Shown here in pieces: positions 11,522 to 20,122 of a stretch of DNA of 64,000 bases. The DNA is taken from positions 1 to 64,000 of the forward strand of contig NZ_JAUFPQ010000021.1 of NCBI RefSeq assembly GCF_030409305.1. Reading direction: 5' to 3'. Position numbers and translations under genes: made by a program. Every line of letters starts with the position of its first letter. The stretch's first letter is position 1. The notes below the pieces were generated by a model. The model saw only the letters and a program-made list of their open reading frames with translations, made no database searches and was not told the DNA's origin. Source of the DNA: Halomonas maura. GTDB taxonomy: Bacteria; Pseudomonadota; Gammaproteobacteria; Pseudomonadales; Halomonadaceae.

Positions 11522-12477
11522 CGCATCGTCTCGCAGTCGTCGCGCAGGAAATCCAGCAGCATCAGCAGGTCATCGGGCAGGGGCGCGCGGAAGGTCAGGG
11601 TCTCGCCACTGCCGGGGTGCACGAAGGCCAGCTTGCGGGCGTGCAGCGCCTGGCGGGGAAACTCGCGCAGCACCTCCTTGAGGGTCTCCCCCGCCCCGGC
11701 GGGCAGCTTCAGGCGACCACCGTAGACCGGGTCGCCGATCAGCGGATAGCGCAGGTGTGCCAGGTGCACGCGGATCTGGTGGGTGCGACCGGTCTCCAGG
11801 CGGCAACGCACATGGCTATGGGCGCGGAAACGCTCGACCACCCGGTAGTGGGTCACCGCCGGCTTGCCGGAGGCGTTCACCGCCTGGCGCTTGCGGTCCC
11901 GGGGGTGGCGGCCGATGGGCGCATCCACGGTGCCGCCGGCGGTCATCACCCCGACCACCACGGCGTCGTACTCCCGGGACACGGTGCGCGCCTGCAGCTG
12001 CTCCACCAGCGCGGTCTGGGCGGGCAGCGTCTTGGCCACCACCATCAGGCCGCTGGTGTCCTTGTCCAGGCGGTGGACAATGCCGGCCCGGGGGATGGCC
12101 GCCAGCTCGGGACAGTGGTGCAGCAAGCCGTTGAGCAGCGTGCCGTCGGGGTTGCCAGCGGCCGGATGCACCACCAGGCCGGGCGGCTTGTTGACCACCA
12201 GCACCTGGTCGTCCTCGAAGACCACCTCCAGGGGGATCTCCTCGGGCTCGAAGCGGGCGTCGTCCTCGATCTCGGCGGCGAGCGCCAGAGCCTCGCCCCC
12301 GTAGACCTTGTCCTTGGGCTTGGCGGGATTGCCGTCGACGGTCAAGGCACCGTCCTTGATCCATCCCTTGAGACGTTCCCGGGAGAAGTCGGCGAAGAGT
12401 TCGGCGGCGGCCTGGTCGAGGCGCAGGCCTGCCATGCGCTCGGGAACGCGGTGCTGGGCTTCGAGGGTCTGGGACAT
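11518..12477 (-). CDS. rluD: 23S rRNA pseudouridine(1911/1915/1917) synthase
   Basis: Isomerises three uridines in helix 69 of 23S rRNA. The 319-residue protein has an N-terminal S4 RNA-binding domain (about residues 18-75) and the RluA-type catalytic domain with motif HRLDKDTSGLMVVAK, whose aspartate is the nucleophile. Length and motif order match RluD (E. coli 326 residues). It is divergent to bamD and overlaps pgeF by 4 nt downstream. Confidence 0.93.
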   Translation of the reverse strand: MSQTLEAQHRVPERMAGLRLDQAAAELFADFSRERLKGWIKDGALTVDGNPAKPKDKVYGGEALALAAEIEDDARFEPEEIPLEVVFEDDQVLVVNKPPGLVVHPAAGNPDGTLLNGLLHHCPELAAIPRAGIVHRLDKDTSGLMVVAKTLPAQTALVEQLQARTVSREYDAVVVGVMTAGGTVDAPIGRHPRDRKRQAVNASGKPAVTHYRVVERFRAHSHVRCRLETGRTHQIRVHLAHLRYPLIGDPVYGGRLKLPAGAGETLKEVLREFPRQALHARKLAFVHPGSGETLTFRAPLPDDLLMLLDFLRDDCETMR

Positions 12478-12637
12478 GGGCTCGTCGATGGGTCCGTCTG
12501 GAGGGTGGCGACGCCCCTGAGCGCTCTGTCATCACGGCCGGCGCGATGACTGCGTTTTACCGCAAGGTGCTTTATAGTGGGCGATTCCTGGCCGATTCTA
12601 GCACGGCCGCCCAGGGTTGTTTGACACGAGGATCACG

Positions 12638-13447
12638 ATGCGCGTTATCACGACCGGGACTCGCCTGGCCGCCATGCTGCTGGCGACCACCCTGCTGGCC
12701 GGCTGTGCCAGCACCGGTGACGAGGAGGCCCCCGACCTGCAGGAGCGACAGCTCTACGAGGAAGGCCGCGCCGCGCTGGAAAGCGGCCGCTATACCACTG
12801 CCATCAACCGGCTCGAGGCCATCGACACCCGCTTCCCCTTCGGCGACACCGCGGAGCAGGCCCAGCTGGAACTGATCTACGCCTACTACGAGACCGATGA
12901 CTGGGAGAGCGCGCGGGCCGCGGCCAGCCGCTTCATTCGCCTGCATCCGGACCACCCCCAGGTCGACTATGCCTACTACATGCGTGGCCTGGCGGCCTGG
13001 CAGGCCGGTCGCTTCAGTCTCGAGGCCCTGCGCCTGATCGATATCTCCAAGCGCGACCTGGGCGCGAGCCGCGACGCCTATTCCGACTTCCGCGAGCTGG
13101 TCCAGCGCTTCCCCGACAGCCAGTATGCCGCGGATGCCCGCCAGCGCATCGTCTACCTGCGCAACCTGCTGGCCCGCCACGAGCTGCAGGTCGCCGACTT
13201 CTACCTGCGCAAGGGCGCCTACCTGGCCGCCGTCGAGCGCGGCCGCTGGGTCATCGAGAACTACCCGCAGGCCGACAGCACCCGGGACGCCCTGGCGGTG
13301 ATGGTCGAGGGCTACCTGGGCCTGAAGATGACCGACCGCGCCCGGGAGACCCTGAAGGTTCTGATCGAGAACGCACCGGACCACGAGCGGCTGAACGGCC
13401 GCAGCTTCGATCCCCGCTACGTGGACGCACCGGCCCTCTCGGCCTGA
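12638..13447 (+). CDS. bamD: Outer-membrane assembly lipoprotein BamD
   Basis: Essential lipoprotein of the BAM complex that inserts beta-barrel proteins into the outer membrane. I start at the ATG at 12638 (GAGG 6 nt upstream), which puts a signal peptide (MRVITTGTRLAAMLLATT) directly before the lipobox LLAGC. Cysteine becomes the acylated +1 residue. The mature part is built of TPR-like helical repeats (YEEGRAALESGRYTTAINRLEAI...; YYMRGLAAW...). The family length is about 245-270 residues, and this product has 269. It is divergent to rluD and followed by a strong terminator. A possible -10 box (TATAGT) lies at 12573-12578. Confidence 0.93.
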   Translation: MRVITTGTRLAAMLLATTLLAGCASTGDEEAPDLQERQLYEEGRAALESGRYTTAINRLEAIDTRFPFGDTAEQAQLELIYAYYETDDWESARAAASRFIRLHPDHPQVDYAYYMRGLAAWQAGRFSLEALRLIDISKRDLGASRDAYSDFRELVQRFPDSQYAADARQRIVYLRNLLARHELQVADFYLRKGAYLAAVERGRWVIENYPQADSTRDALAVMVEGYLGLKMTDRARETLKVLIENAPDHERLNGRSFDPRYVDAPALSA

Positions 13448-13498
13448 CCCGCGCCAAGCGCCAGGTCTCCGGAAAAGCGGGGCAATCACCAACACCGA

Positions 13499-13535
13499 AC
13501 ACCCCATCAGCGTCGCTGATGGGGTGTGTTCTTAT
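13499..13535 (+). terminator. Terminator of bamD
   Basis: 13-bp perfect stem acaccccatcagc/gctgatggggtgt with a 3-nt loop, followed by gttcttat. It separates bamD from the convergent nadE. Confidence 0.8.
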
Positions 13536-13548
13536 GGCTTGCGGCGTG

Positions 13549-15180
13549 CTATTCCCCCGGCTGCCAGCCATTGACGATGGGATAGCGGCGGTCGCGGCCG
13601 AAGCCGCGCCGGGTGACCCGCACGCCCACCGGGGCCTGGCGGCGCTTGTACTCGCAGCGATCGACCAGCCGTACCACCTTGTAGACGTCGTCGCGGTCGA
13701 AGCCCGCGGCGATGATCGCCTCGGCGCTCATGTCGCCCTCGATGTAGCGCACCAGGATGGCATCCAGGGTGTCATAGTCGGGCAGCGAGTCGCTGTCCTG
13801 CTGGTCCGGGGCCAGCTCGGCGGAGGGCGGCCGCTCGATCACCCGCTCGGGGATCGCCGGCGACTGGGTGTTGCGCCACCGGGCCAGGCGATAGACCCAG
13901 GTCTTGTAGACGTCCTTGATGGCGTTGTAGCCGCCCACCATGTCGCCATAGAGCGTGGCGTAGCCGACCGCCATCTCGCTCTTGTTGCCGGTGGTCAGCA
14001 CCATCAGGCCCTTCTTGTTGGAGATCGCCATCAGCAGCACCCCGCGACAGCGCGACTGCAGGTTCTCCTCGGTGGTATCGCGCTCGGTGCCGGCGAAGCT
14101 GTCGGCCAGGGTCTCCATGAAGGCCTCGACCATCGTCTCGATGGGCATCACCTCGTAGCCGACGCCCAGCAGCCTGGCCTGTTCGGCGGCATCCTGCCGG
14201 GAGATGTCGGCGGTGTAGTGATAGGGCATCATCACCGCATGGACGCGCTGCGGACCCAGGGCGTCCACGGCGATGGCCAGCGACAGGGCCGAATCGATGC
14301 CCCCGGACAGCCCCAGCACCACACCCTCGAAGCCGCTCTTGTTGACGTAGTCGCGAAGCCCGGTCACCAGCGCGCAATAGAGGTTCTCCTCCGGCGCCAC
14401 CTCGGGGTCGGTCTCCCCGGCCTGGGGAATCCAGAGGCCCTGCTCGCGGACGAACTGCACCGGCATCAGGCCCACTGCCCAGTGAGGCGCCTGCACCCGC
14501 AGTTCGCCCCGGGCGTCGACACAGGCCGAGCCGCCGTCGAACACCAGTTCGTCCTGACCCCCGATCTGGTTGACGTAGACGATCGGCCGCGCCACCTCGG
14601 AGGCCCGCTGCTTGAGCAGCGCCAGGCGCTCGGCCGGCTTGTCCTGGTGAAAGGGTGAGGCATTGAGGGTGACGAGGATCTCGGCACCGGCCTCCCGGGC
14701 CTGACGCACCGGGGCCTCGGCCCAGATGTCCTCGCAGATCAGGACGCCCAGCCTGGCCCCCTTGTGCTCGACCACCAGCGGCTCGCTGCCGACGGCGAAG
14801 TAGCGCTGCTCGTCGAAGACCTCATAGTTGGGCAAGGCCTGCTTGGCGTACTCGTCGAGCCACTCGCCATTGTAGAGCACCCCGGCGAGGTTCCAGTTGC
14901 GTCCCTCGCGACGCCCCGGGTAGCCGACGATCACCATGACGTCGCGCACCATCTTCTCGGCCATGCGGGCACGAGCTTGGCGCAGGCGGGTCTCCATGGA
15001 GGGACGCAGCAGCAGGTCCTCCGGCGGGTAGCCGGTGAGGAAGAGCTCCGGCAGCACCACGATGTCGGCACCATGCTCGATGCGCGCCTCGCGTACCGTC
15101 TCGATGGCTCGGTCGGTGTTGCCGGGAATATCCCCGACCAGCGGGTCCAGCTGAGCCATCACCAGCGTCAGGTCTTGCAT
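13549..15180 (-). CDS. nadE: Glutamine-dependent NAD+ synthetase
   Basis: Amidates deamido-NAD+ to NAD+, with ammonia drawn from glutamine. The 543-residue two-domain protein has an N-terminal nitrilase-like glutaminase with catalytic triad E45 (VVLPELFLTG), K113 (YAKQALPNYE) and C149 (VLICEDIW), and a C-terminal synthetase with the PP-loop LGLSGGIDSALSL. I start at MQDLTLVMAQ (15180), since this places the nitrilase fold at residue 1. An upstream in-frame ATG at 15246 would add 22 residues not seen in the family. It is divergent to a small membrane-protein gene. Confidence 0.93.
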   Translation of the reverse strand: MQDLTLVMAQLDPLVGDIPGNTDRAIETVREARIEHGADIVVLPELFLTGYPPEDLLLRPSMETRLRQARARMAEKMVRDVMVIVGYPGRREGRNWNLAGVLYNGEWLDEYAKQALPNYEVFDEQRYFAVGSEPLVVEHKGARLGVLICEDIWAEAPVRQAREAGAEILVTLNASPFHQDKPAERLALLKQRASEVARPIVYVNQIGGQDELVFDGGSACVDARGELRVQAPHWAVGLMPVQFVREQGLWIPQAGETDPEVAPEENLYCALVTGLRDYVNKSGFEGVVLGLSGGIDSALSLAIAVDALGPQRVHAVMMPYHYTADISRQDAAEQARLLGVGYEVMPIETMVEAFMETLADSFAGTERDTTEENLQSRCRGVLLMAISNKKGLMVLTTGNKSEMAVGYATLYGDMVGGYNAIKDVYKTWVYRLARWRNTQSPAIPERVIERPPSAELAPDQQDSDSLPDYDTLDAILVRYIEGDMSAEAIIAAGFDRDDVYKVVRLVDRCEYKRRQAPVGVRVTRRGFGRDRRYPIVNGWQPGE

Positions 15181-15280
15181 GGGCGTAGAAATCTCTCGAG
15201 AATCCGTTGATACGTGCATTGTCCCGCAAGGGCGGTCGAGTGGCAAAGGCGGCCGGCCCCACCCAGGGAGTCACCGAAGG

Positions 15281-15538
15281 ATGAACCTGTTGCTGATCCG
15301 CCTGATCATCTTCGCCGTGCTGTTCTTCGCCGGCCTCAAGCTGTATCGCATGTATCGCGAGTGGAAGCTCGACCGCGAGGAGGCCGCGCAAGGCAGCCTC
15401 CAGGGGAACCAGATGGTGCGCTGCGCCTGGTGCCAGGTGCACCTCCCGGAGGACGAGGCCCTGCGCGAGAAGGGCGAGTGGTTCTGCTCTCCCGACCACC
15501 GCAACAAGTACCTCGAAGAGCAGCATCACGGGGATTGA
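15281..15538 (+). CDS. Small membrane-anchored PP0621-type protein with zinc-ribbon-like cysteines
   Basis: An 85-residue protein with one N-terminal hydrophobic helix (residues 2-22, LLLIRLIIFAVLFFAGLKLY), a charged linker, and a C-terminal module CAWCQVHLPEDEA...WFCSPDHRNKY in which CxxC plus C..H could bind zinc. It resembles the PP0621 family of uncharacterised proteobacterial proteins. The function is unknown. The start ATG is placed where the membrane helix begins. It sits alone between nadE (divergent) and thiO (convergent). Confidence 0.75.
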   Translation: MNLLLIRLIIFAVLFFAGLKLYRMYREWKLDREEAAQGSLQGNQMVRCAWCQVHLPEDEALREKGEWFCSPDHRNKYLEEQHHGD

Positions 15539-15562
15539 GCCCCACCTTCCCCCGCCGGAGTG

Positions 15563-16660
15563 TCAGGCTGCGAGTCGCCCCGCCAGCCGGTAGGGCGCCG
15601 GATCGACGATCGGCTCGCGTCCCAGCAGCTCGTCGACCAGCAGATGCGTCGAGGCCGGTGCCAGCACCAGGCCGTTACGATAGTGGCCGGCATTGACGTA
15701 GAGCCCCTCCACGCCGGGCACCGCGCCGATGAACGGCACGCCATCCGGCGAGCCCGGACGCAGTCCCGCCCAGTGGTGCTCCACCTCGCAGTCGGCCAGC
15801 GCCGGGACGATCCGCGTCGCCGAGTGCCAGAGGGACTCTCGGGCCTCAGCGGAAACGGACGTGTCGAACCCCGCCTCCTCCAGGGTCGAGCCGGCCAGCA
15901 CCCGGCCGTCGGCCCGGGGTATCACGTAGCGCCCGTCCATCAGCACCACCCGGCTGACCAGCCCCGGCGGCGCCTTGAAGAGGATCATCTGCCCCTTCAC
16001 CGGCCGCACCGGCAGCGACACGCCCAGCGGCGCCAGCAGGCCGGCCGCCCAGGCACCGCCGCAGACGATGACCTGCTCCCCGCCGACGGTCCCCTCCGTG
16101 GTCGCCACCCCCGAGACGCGTCCCGCCGCGAGGCGCAGCCCCGTGACTTCACGGCCTTCCCGCAGCGACACGCGGTCCATCTCGACCAGGCGGCGGCGCA
16201 GCGCCCGGGTCAGCCGTGGATTGCGGATGCTGCCCAGGGTCGGCATCCACAGCGCCTCGCGGCAGCCGGGCGCCGCCTCGGGCTCCTTGGCATAGAGGAA
16301 GTCGGCGGAGACCCGCTCCAGGGGCTTGCCGACCTCGCGGGCCCAGTGCATGGCCCGCGCCTCGTCGTCGACCCTCAGGTAGAGCAAGCCCTTCTGGCGA
16401 TATTCGGGGTCGATGCCGGTTTCCTCCAGCAGCCGCAGGGCCAGCTCCGGATAGAAGCCCTCCGACCAGGTGGAGAGGCGCGAGATGGGCGCGCTGTGGC
16501 GCCAGGGATAGAGCGGCGAGACGATGCCGCCGCCGGCCCAGGAGGCCTCGCGGCCGCACTGGCCGCGCTCGAGAAGGGTCACCGAATGGCCGGCATCGGC
16601 CAGTTGCAGCGTCGTCATCATGCCGATGACGCCACCGCCCACAACGAGAAAATCACTCAC
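15563..16660 (-). CDS. thiO: Glycine oxidase ThiO (FAD-dependent)
   Basis: Oxidises glycine to iminoglycine for the thiazole moiety of thiamine. The 365-residue DAO-family flavoprotein opens with the Rossmann dinucleotide motif VVGGGVIGMMTTLQLADAG. REASWAGGGIVSPLYPW near residue 37-53 is a strong ThiO hallmark, and the C-terminal GLRPGSPDGVPFIG and GHYRNGLVLAP are characteristic FAD-contact stretches. The start is a GTG at 16660 without a clear Shine-Dalgarno sequence. The neighbouring fimT is divergent. No other thiamine genes are near. Confidence 0.88.
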   Translation of the reverse strand: MSDFLVVGGGVIGMMTTLQLADAGHSVTLLERGQCGREASWAGGGIVSPLYPWRHSAPISRLSTWSEGFYPELALRLLEETGIDPEYRQKGLLYLRVDDEARAMHWAREVGKPLERVSADFLYAKEPEAAPGCREALWMPTLGSIRNPRLTRALRRRLVEMDRVSLREGREVTGLRLAAGRVSGVATTEGTVGGEQVIVCGGAWAAGLLAPLGVSLPVRPVKGQMILFKAPPGLVSRVVLMDGRYVIPRADGRVLAGSTLEEAGFDTSVSAEARESLWHSATRIVPALADCEVEHHWAGLRPGSPDGVPFIGAVPGVEGLYVNAGHYRNGLVLAPASTHLLVDELLGREPIVDPAPYRLAGRLAA

Positions 16661-16752
16661 GAGGCGTGTCCGCTATCGCTTACGGAGAGGGCGCGGCACC
16701 TGTCTAGCTTGAAGGAACACCCACGACAAGGGGCACTCCAGGGAGACTCGGC

Positions 16753-17319
16753 ATGGGACAGGACACCGCCGAAGGCCATCAGCTTACCGGCAGGCCACCG
16801 GGCCTGGCAAAGCCAGCCCAGCGGGGCCTGACCCTGATCGAGTTGCTGGTGGCGCTGGCCGTGATGATCCTCATGGCCACCTGGGGCGTCCCCAGCTTCC
16901 AGCAGTTCGCCGCCCGCAACGAGGTGACGACGGATGTCCAGCGAGTCGTGAGAGCCCTATCCTTGGCGAGGAATACAGCCATCATGACGCGGAACACCAT
17001 CTCGGTGTGTTCGAGTCAAGGGCCCATCTATACCAATTGTAATTTCAATGACTGGTCGCTAGATTGGGTCATTATTGAGGGAGAAGCGGCGGGCGGCAGC
17101 TTGACTGGACACCCCATCCTCAAGGTGCTTGAGCCTTTAAATGGTGTCTCTGTCACATTCAATCGAGATGACCGGCCGATTCGCTTTTCGGCGATCGGCT
17201 GGTCTCAAGGATATAACGGCACTTTCGTTCTCTGTGGGCGCAATGGCGAAAGCGCAACGGCCATTCTGGGAAACAACGGGCGTGTGCGCACGGAGTCCTC
17301 ATCCAACGATGACTGCTGA
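16753..17319 (+). CDS. FimT/GspH-type minor pseudopilin
   Basis: A 188-residue type IV prepilin-like protein. A 23-residue polar leader ends in glycine at QRG, followed by the mature N terminus LTLIELLVALAV with the conserved Glu5, the PilD processing and methylation signature. The remainder fits a GspH/FimT fold, with four late cysteines including the terminal one. GGGAG precedes the ATG. It is convergent to the pilX-pilW-pilV-fimU-pilE set. Base composition changes sharply inside the gene: the first about 200 bp are GC-rich like the host, the rest AT-rich. Confidence 0.8.
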   Translation: MGQDTAEGHQLTGRPPGLAKPAQRGLTLIELLVALAVMILMATWGVPSFQQFAARNEVTTDVQRVVRALSLARNTAIMTRNTISVCSSQGPIYTNCNFNDWSLDWVIIEGEAAGGSLTGHPILKVLEPLNGVSVTFNRDDRPIRFSAIGWSQGYNGTFVLCGRNGESATAILGNNGRVRTESSSNDDC

Positions 17320-17356
17320 ACTGCAGGCTCATGGTTTATTAGACAGCTGACCGGGC

Positions 17357-18562
17357 TCAAAGAATTTCTTGCCAACTTGTGACTTCAGTTTCCGCATAGG
17401 TGCTTACGTTAGTGGACATCCACTCCTGCTGTAGCGACTCTGGCAAGAGATTGAAGGCCGCCGTCAAAGCATCTGCGTCATAGGAGTAGGTGGCGTTGCC
17501 GCCACCATTGGTCACGACATCGGTATACGAGTACTCTGCCTGTGTATTACCGTCCGCATCCGTAGTCGTAACAAGCGGCATCGGGGCCATAACCAAGGCT
17601 CCATTCATGCCGCCATGCCCCCCCCCGGATATGCCAAAGGTTCCACCTTGAATGATAATCAAGCCATCAAACTGTGGGGTCCCCGAGGTACCATAGTCAC
17701 CCTCAACGATCAGGATTCCCGAGCCACTGGCGCTACCACTAAGGACCAGATCCCCCTCCACGACTGTAATCTTATTATCAAGGTCTGTCTTGTCGTTTCC
17801 GTTAGTATCAATCTCGGAGATTACCTGGCCATGTTGGCTGGATTGAGCGTAAGCCTTAATGTCGGCCACGAACTGAGCGAACGCGGCAGGATTGGTCAGC
17901 AGGCTCTCACTGACTTCAGTGGAGATCCCGCCCTCATAGTTATCCTCTCGACCCACCCCATTGATTGCATTCACGATAGTATCATAATCGGAATCAGTGG
18001 AGTTACTGGGATCATCATCAGGAGAGTGGGTAGAGATCGCGGGGCGCTGGCCGCCACTGACACTTTCATCAACAGCTCCCTCGACGATGAAAGAACCAGA
18101 GTTCGGGGCATCGAAGGAATTAATGTGACCTGGAAAAGTTATAGCGGAAAGCCCAAGGAAGGTGGAGTCCGCTTGAGTGTAACCCACCTGTATGGTGCGA
18201 CTCATCTGTCCAGCCTCACCCTGGACTGTGATCCGAATGGCATCCACCCCGGAGCGACAGGTCTCCACTTTATAGCCAGCTGAGGTATCCTGGCTATTTG
18301 ATACTGTCTGCAGGCTACCAAAAGATGGTGTCCCGACACAGTCTGAAAAGTCTGAGGGCCCCTGCCCCGTACTTTTCAGAGTATCCAGTTGCTCAGAAGC
18401 CCCATACTCCGCAGCCATCAAGGCACTGGCACTGGCTCGACTATTTCCGGTCGAGACCTCTCCAAGCTGAGCGGTCTGCATGCCTCCAACCGCCACCACC
18501 AGGGCACCCACAAGAAGGACTAAGCTGACCGTCAAGGCAATTCCCTGTTGTTTATCTCTCAT
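17357..18562 (-). CDS. pilX: PilX-like type IV pilus assembly protein
   Basis: A 401-residue protein starting MRDKQQGIALTVSLVLLVG, i.e. a short leader ending in glycine and a hydrophobic helix as in PilX N-terminal domains. I chose the ATG at 18562 because GGGAGG lies just upstream. The remaining ~370 residues are unusual for PilX (often about 170-200 residues). Residues about 240-330 are rich in glycine and beta-strand patterns (DLVLSGSASGSGILIVEGDYG, GGTFGISGGGHGGMNGALVM), suggesting a surface beta-helix-like domain. pilW lies 24 bp upstream. No pilY1 follows, although PilY1 normally accompanies PilX. Confidence 0.72.
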   Translation of the reverse strand: MRDKQQGIALTVSLVLLVGALVVAVGGMQTAQLGEVSTGNSRASASALMAAEYGASEQLDTLKSTGQGPSDFSDCVGTPSFGSLQTVSNSQDTSAGYKVETCRSGVDAIRITVQGEAGQMSRTIQVGYTQADSTFLGLSAITFPGHINSFDAPNSGSFIVEGAVDESVSGGQRPAISTHSPDDDPSNSTDSDYDTIVNAINGVGREDNYEGGISTEVSESLLTNPAAFAQFVADIKAYAQSSQHGQVISEIDTNGNDKTDLDNKITVVEGDLVLSGSASGSGILIVEGDYGTSGTPQFDGLIIIQGGTFGISGGGHGGMNGALVMAPMPLVTTTDADGNTQAEYSYTDVVTNGGGNATYSYDADALTAAFNLLPESLQQEWMSTNVSTYAETEVTSWQEIL

Positions 18563-18586
18563 GAGACCTCCCATGAACCCAGGCAA

Positions 18587-19189
18587 TTAGTCAAAAATAG
18601 AGACTGAATGACTCACCAGCCGCAACTTTAATGTATTTTTTGCCTCCGTCGCACTCGAGAAGGTGTTGTCAGAATTGGAAAGCGTCAAGGAGACATCGAC
18701 AAAGCGATCATTTGCACTACGTTCAAACACCAACCCATTGACTCCAGACAAAACTCGTTGAGCACCTATATTCCCACTCACAGAGCAGAATGGCACAACG
18801 ACCAGGAAGCTTTCCCCGAGCCCTGCATCGGTCTCAGTATAATACTCCAACGCTTCGAGAGCTTCCGTCCCCGGGCAATACAGGTCACTGAAAGGCGGAT
18901 CTGCAGCATCACCCGTAAAGTTAATCTGCAGATTACCTGCGCTATCCGTCGCGCCCCCGCCACTGACCGGGTAAGCAGTTAAAGAGGCTCTTACCTCGTT
19001 ACCCACCACATGGCTGAAATAACTGACCACCTCCTGCCTAGCCGCTACATCGGTAATCGCACGGGAAGACTGCAGTGTCGACAAATAAATCTGTGACACA
19101 CCCAGAACGACCAGGAGGCCGAGGACCAAGGCGACCATAAGTTCCACCAAGGTGAAGCCCCGCTGCGACTTCGGACGATCAGATTTCAT
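18587..19189 (-). CDS. pilW: Minor pilin PilW-like prepilin
   Basis: A 200-residue prepilin with leader MKSDRPKSQRG and mature start FTLVELMVALVLGLLVVLGVSQIYL, including Glu5. PilW proteins take part in priming type IV pilus assembly with PilV, PilX, FimU and PilE. The product is shorter than the often 270-350-residue PilW, so it may be a compact variant. Cysteines are seen in DLYCPG and VPFCSV. Its ATG overlaps the pilV stop by 4 nt. Confidence 0.78.
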   Translation of the reverse strand: MKSDRPKSQRGFTLVELMVALVLGLLVVLGVSQIYLSTLQSSRAITDVAARQEVVSYFSHVVGNEVRASLTAYPVSGGGATDSAGNLQINFTGDAADPPFSDLYCPGTEALEALEYYTETDAGLGESFLVVVPFCSVSGNIGAQRVLSGVNGLVFERSANDRFVDVSLTLSNSDNTFSSATEAKNTLKLRLVSHSVSIFD

Positions 19190-19626
19190 GGAGCCACCCC
19201 TCCTGGCAGCTTCGCCCGGTAGACGAGTCTCGCTGTGTCCGTCTCATCAGAGAACCGCCCCTCGCTCCACTGCACGATAACCTGATAAAGACACGGATTA
19301 GAGGCGGCATCAGGCTGCTCAATTACAGAACCACTATCTTCCATGTCTTCAAGGATGTCGTTCCAGGCGGCGTACCAGTCACCAGTAACATCGGATGGAG
19401 CAGGGCAAATTGTGTTATCGCTCCAGAGTTCAGCCCACAGTCGTTCCACACCATCCTGAGCGGCGGCCGTCGCCAAGGTGCGCTGGTAAGCTACACCTGA
19501 GGATTGCAATCCCTTCAGTTCCATGGCAGCCAAGCCCAGCACTCCCACGGCCACTACCAATACGGCGATCAACACCTCGATGAGGGTGAACCCAAGCTGC
19601 GGTAGCTTGCAGAAAGATTTACGCAC
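19186..19626 (-). CDS. pilV: Minor pilin PilV-like prepilin
   Basis: A 146-residue prepilin: leader MRKSFCKLPQLG, then FTLIEVLIAVLVVAVGVLGLAAMELKGLQSS, the typical PilV pattern (IEVLIAxLVxxxGxLGLAxxQ). The start is GTG at 19626. It overlaps fimU upstream by 8 nt and pilW downstream by 4 nt, so the set is translationally coupled. Two cysteines (TICPAP, NPCLYQ) may form a disulfide. Confidence 0.82.
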   Translation of the reverse strand: MRKSFCKLPQLGFTLIEVLIAVLVVAVGVLGLAAMELKGLQSSGVAYQRTLATAAAQDGVERLWAELWSDNTICPAPSDVTGDWYAAWNDILEDMEDSGSVIEQPDAASNPCLYQVIVQWSEGRFSDETDTARLVYRAKLPGGVAP

Positions 19627-20122
19627 AACTACGCCCCACTACGTTTCCCGAGATTTCGACACAGACTTGCTGTGTATCGCTATCATGGGTGATATCCATC
19701 TGGATGCTTGCCCCGGCCGTCAGCCTTCCCAGAGCATTGTATGTCACGCTCGAGTTGGTGATGGACAAGGCCGGCAAGGAGTCGTCATGATCACGAACCA
19801 TTAGGCAATTTGCATCTGCAGTACTGGTACAGTCGATAGCTCCCAGATTTGTTCCATCATCCAGCTTGACTTCGAGCCTCCATCCTGCACCATCATCATC
19901 AGGGGTAATGATGGCCGTCACTGGCTCTCTTCGTTTCAAGGCCTCAGTACGAGCATAGCGTAAGCCCCCCAGAACCTGGTAATAGTCTGCCTCTAGCCGA
20001 TTTTGTGCGATCAGGCTTTGAAAGTTTGGCACAGCAACAGTAGCCAGCACTACCACAACAGCGATAGCTACCAGCAACTCGATTAATGTGAACCCTCGGC
20101 TTATTTTATTCCCAGCATTCAT
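19619..20122 (-). CDS. fimU: FimU/FimT-type minor pilin
   Basis: A 167-residue GspH/FimT-domain prepilin. Leader MNAGNKISRG is followed by FTLIELLVAIAVVVVLATVAVPNFQSLIAQNRL and then RYARTEALKRREPVTA, the hallmark ARxEAxKR stretch of the family. I start at the ATG at 20122; a GTG at 20137 would add five residues. It overlaps the pilE stop by 17 nt and pilV by 8 nt. Four late cysteines are visible (IDCTS, ANCLM, VCVEI, RSCA). Confidence 0.8.
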   Translation of the reverse strand: MNAGNKISRGFTLIELLVAIAVVVVLATVAVPNFQSLIAQNRLEADYYQVLGGLRYARTEALKRREPVTAIITPDDDGAGWRLEVKLDDGTNLGAIDCTSTADANCLMVRDHDDSLPALSITNSSVTYNALGRLTAGASIQMDITHDSDTQQVCVEISGNVVGRSCA

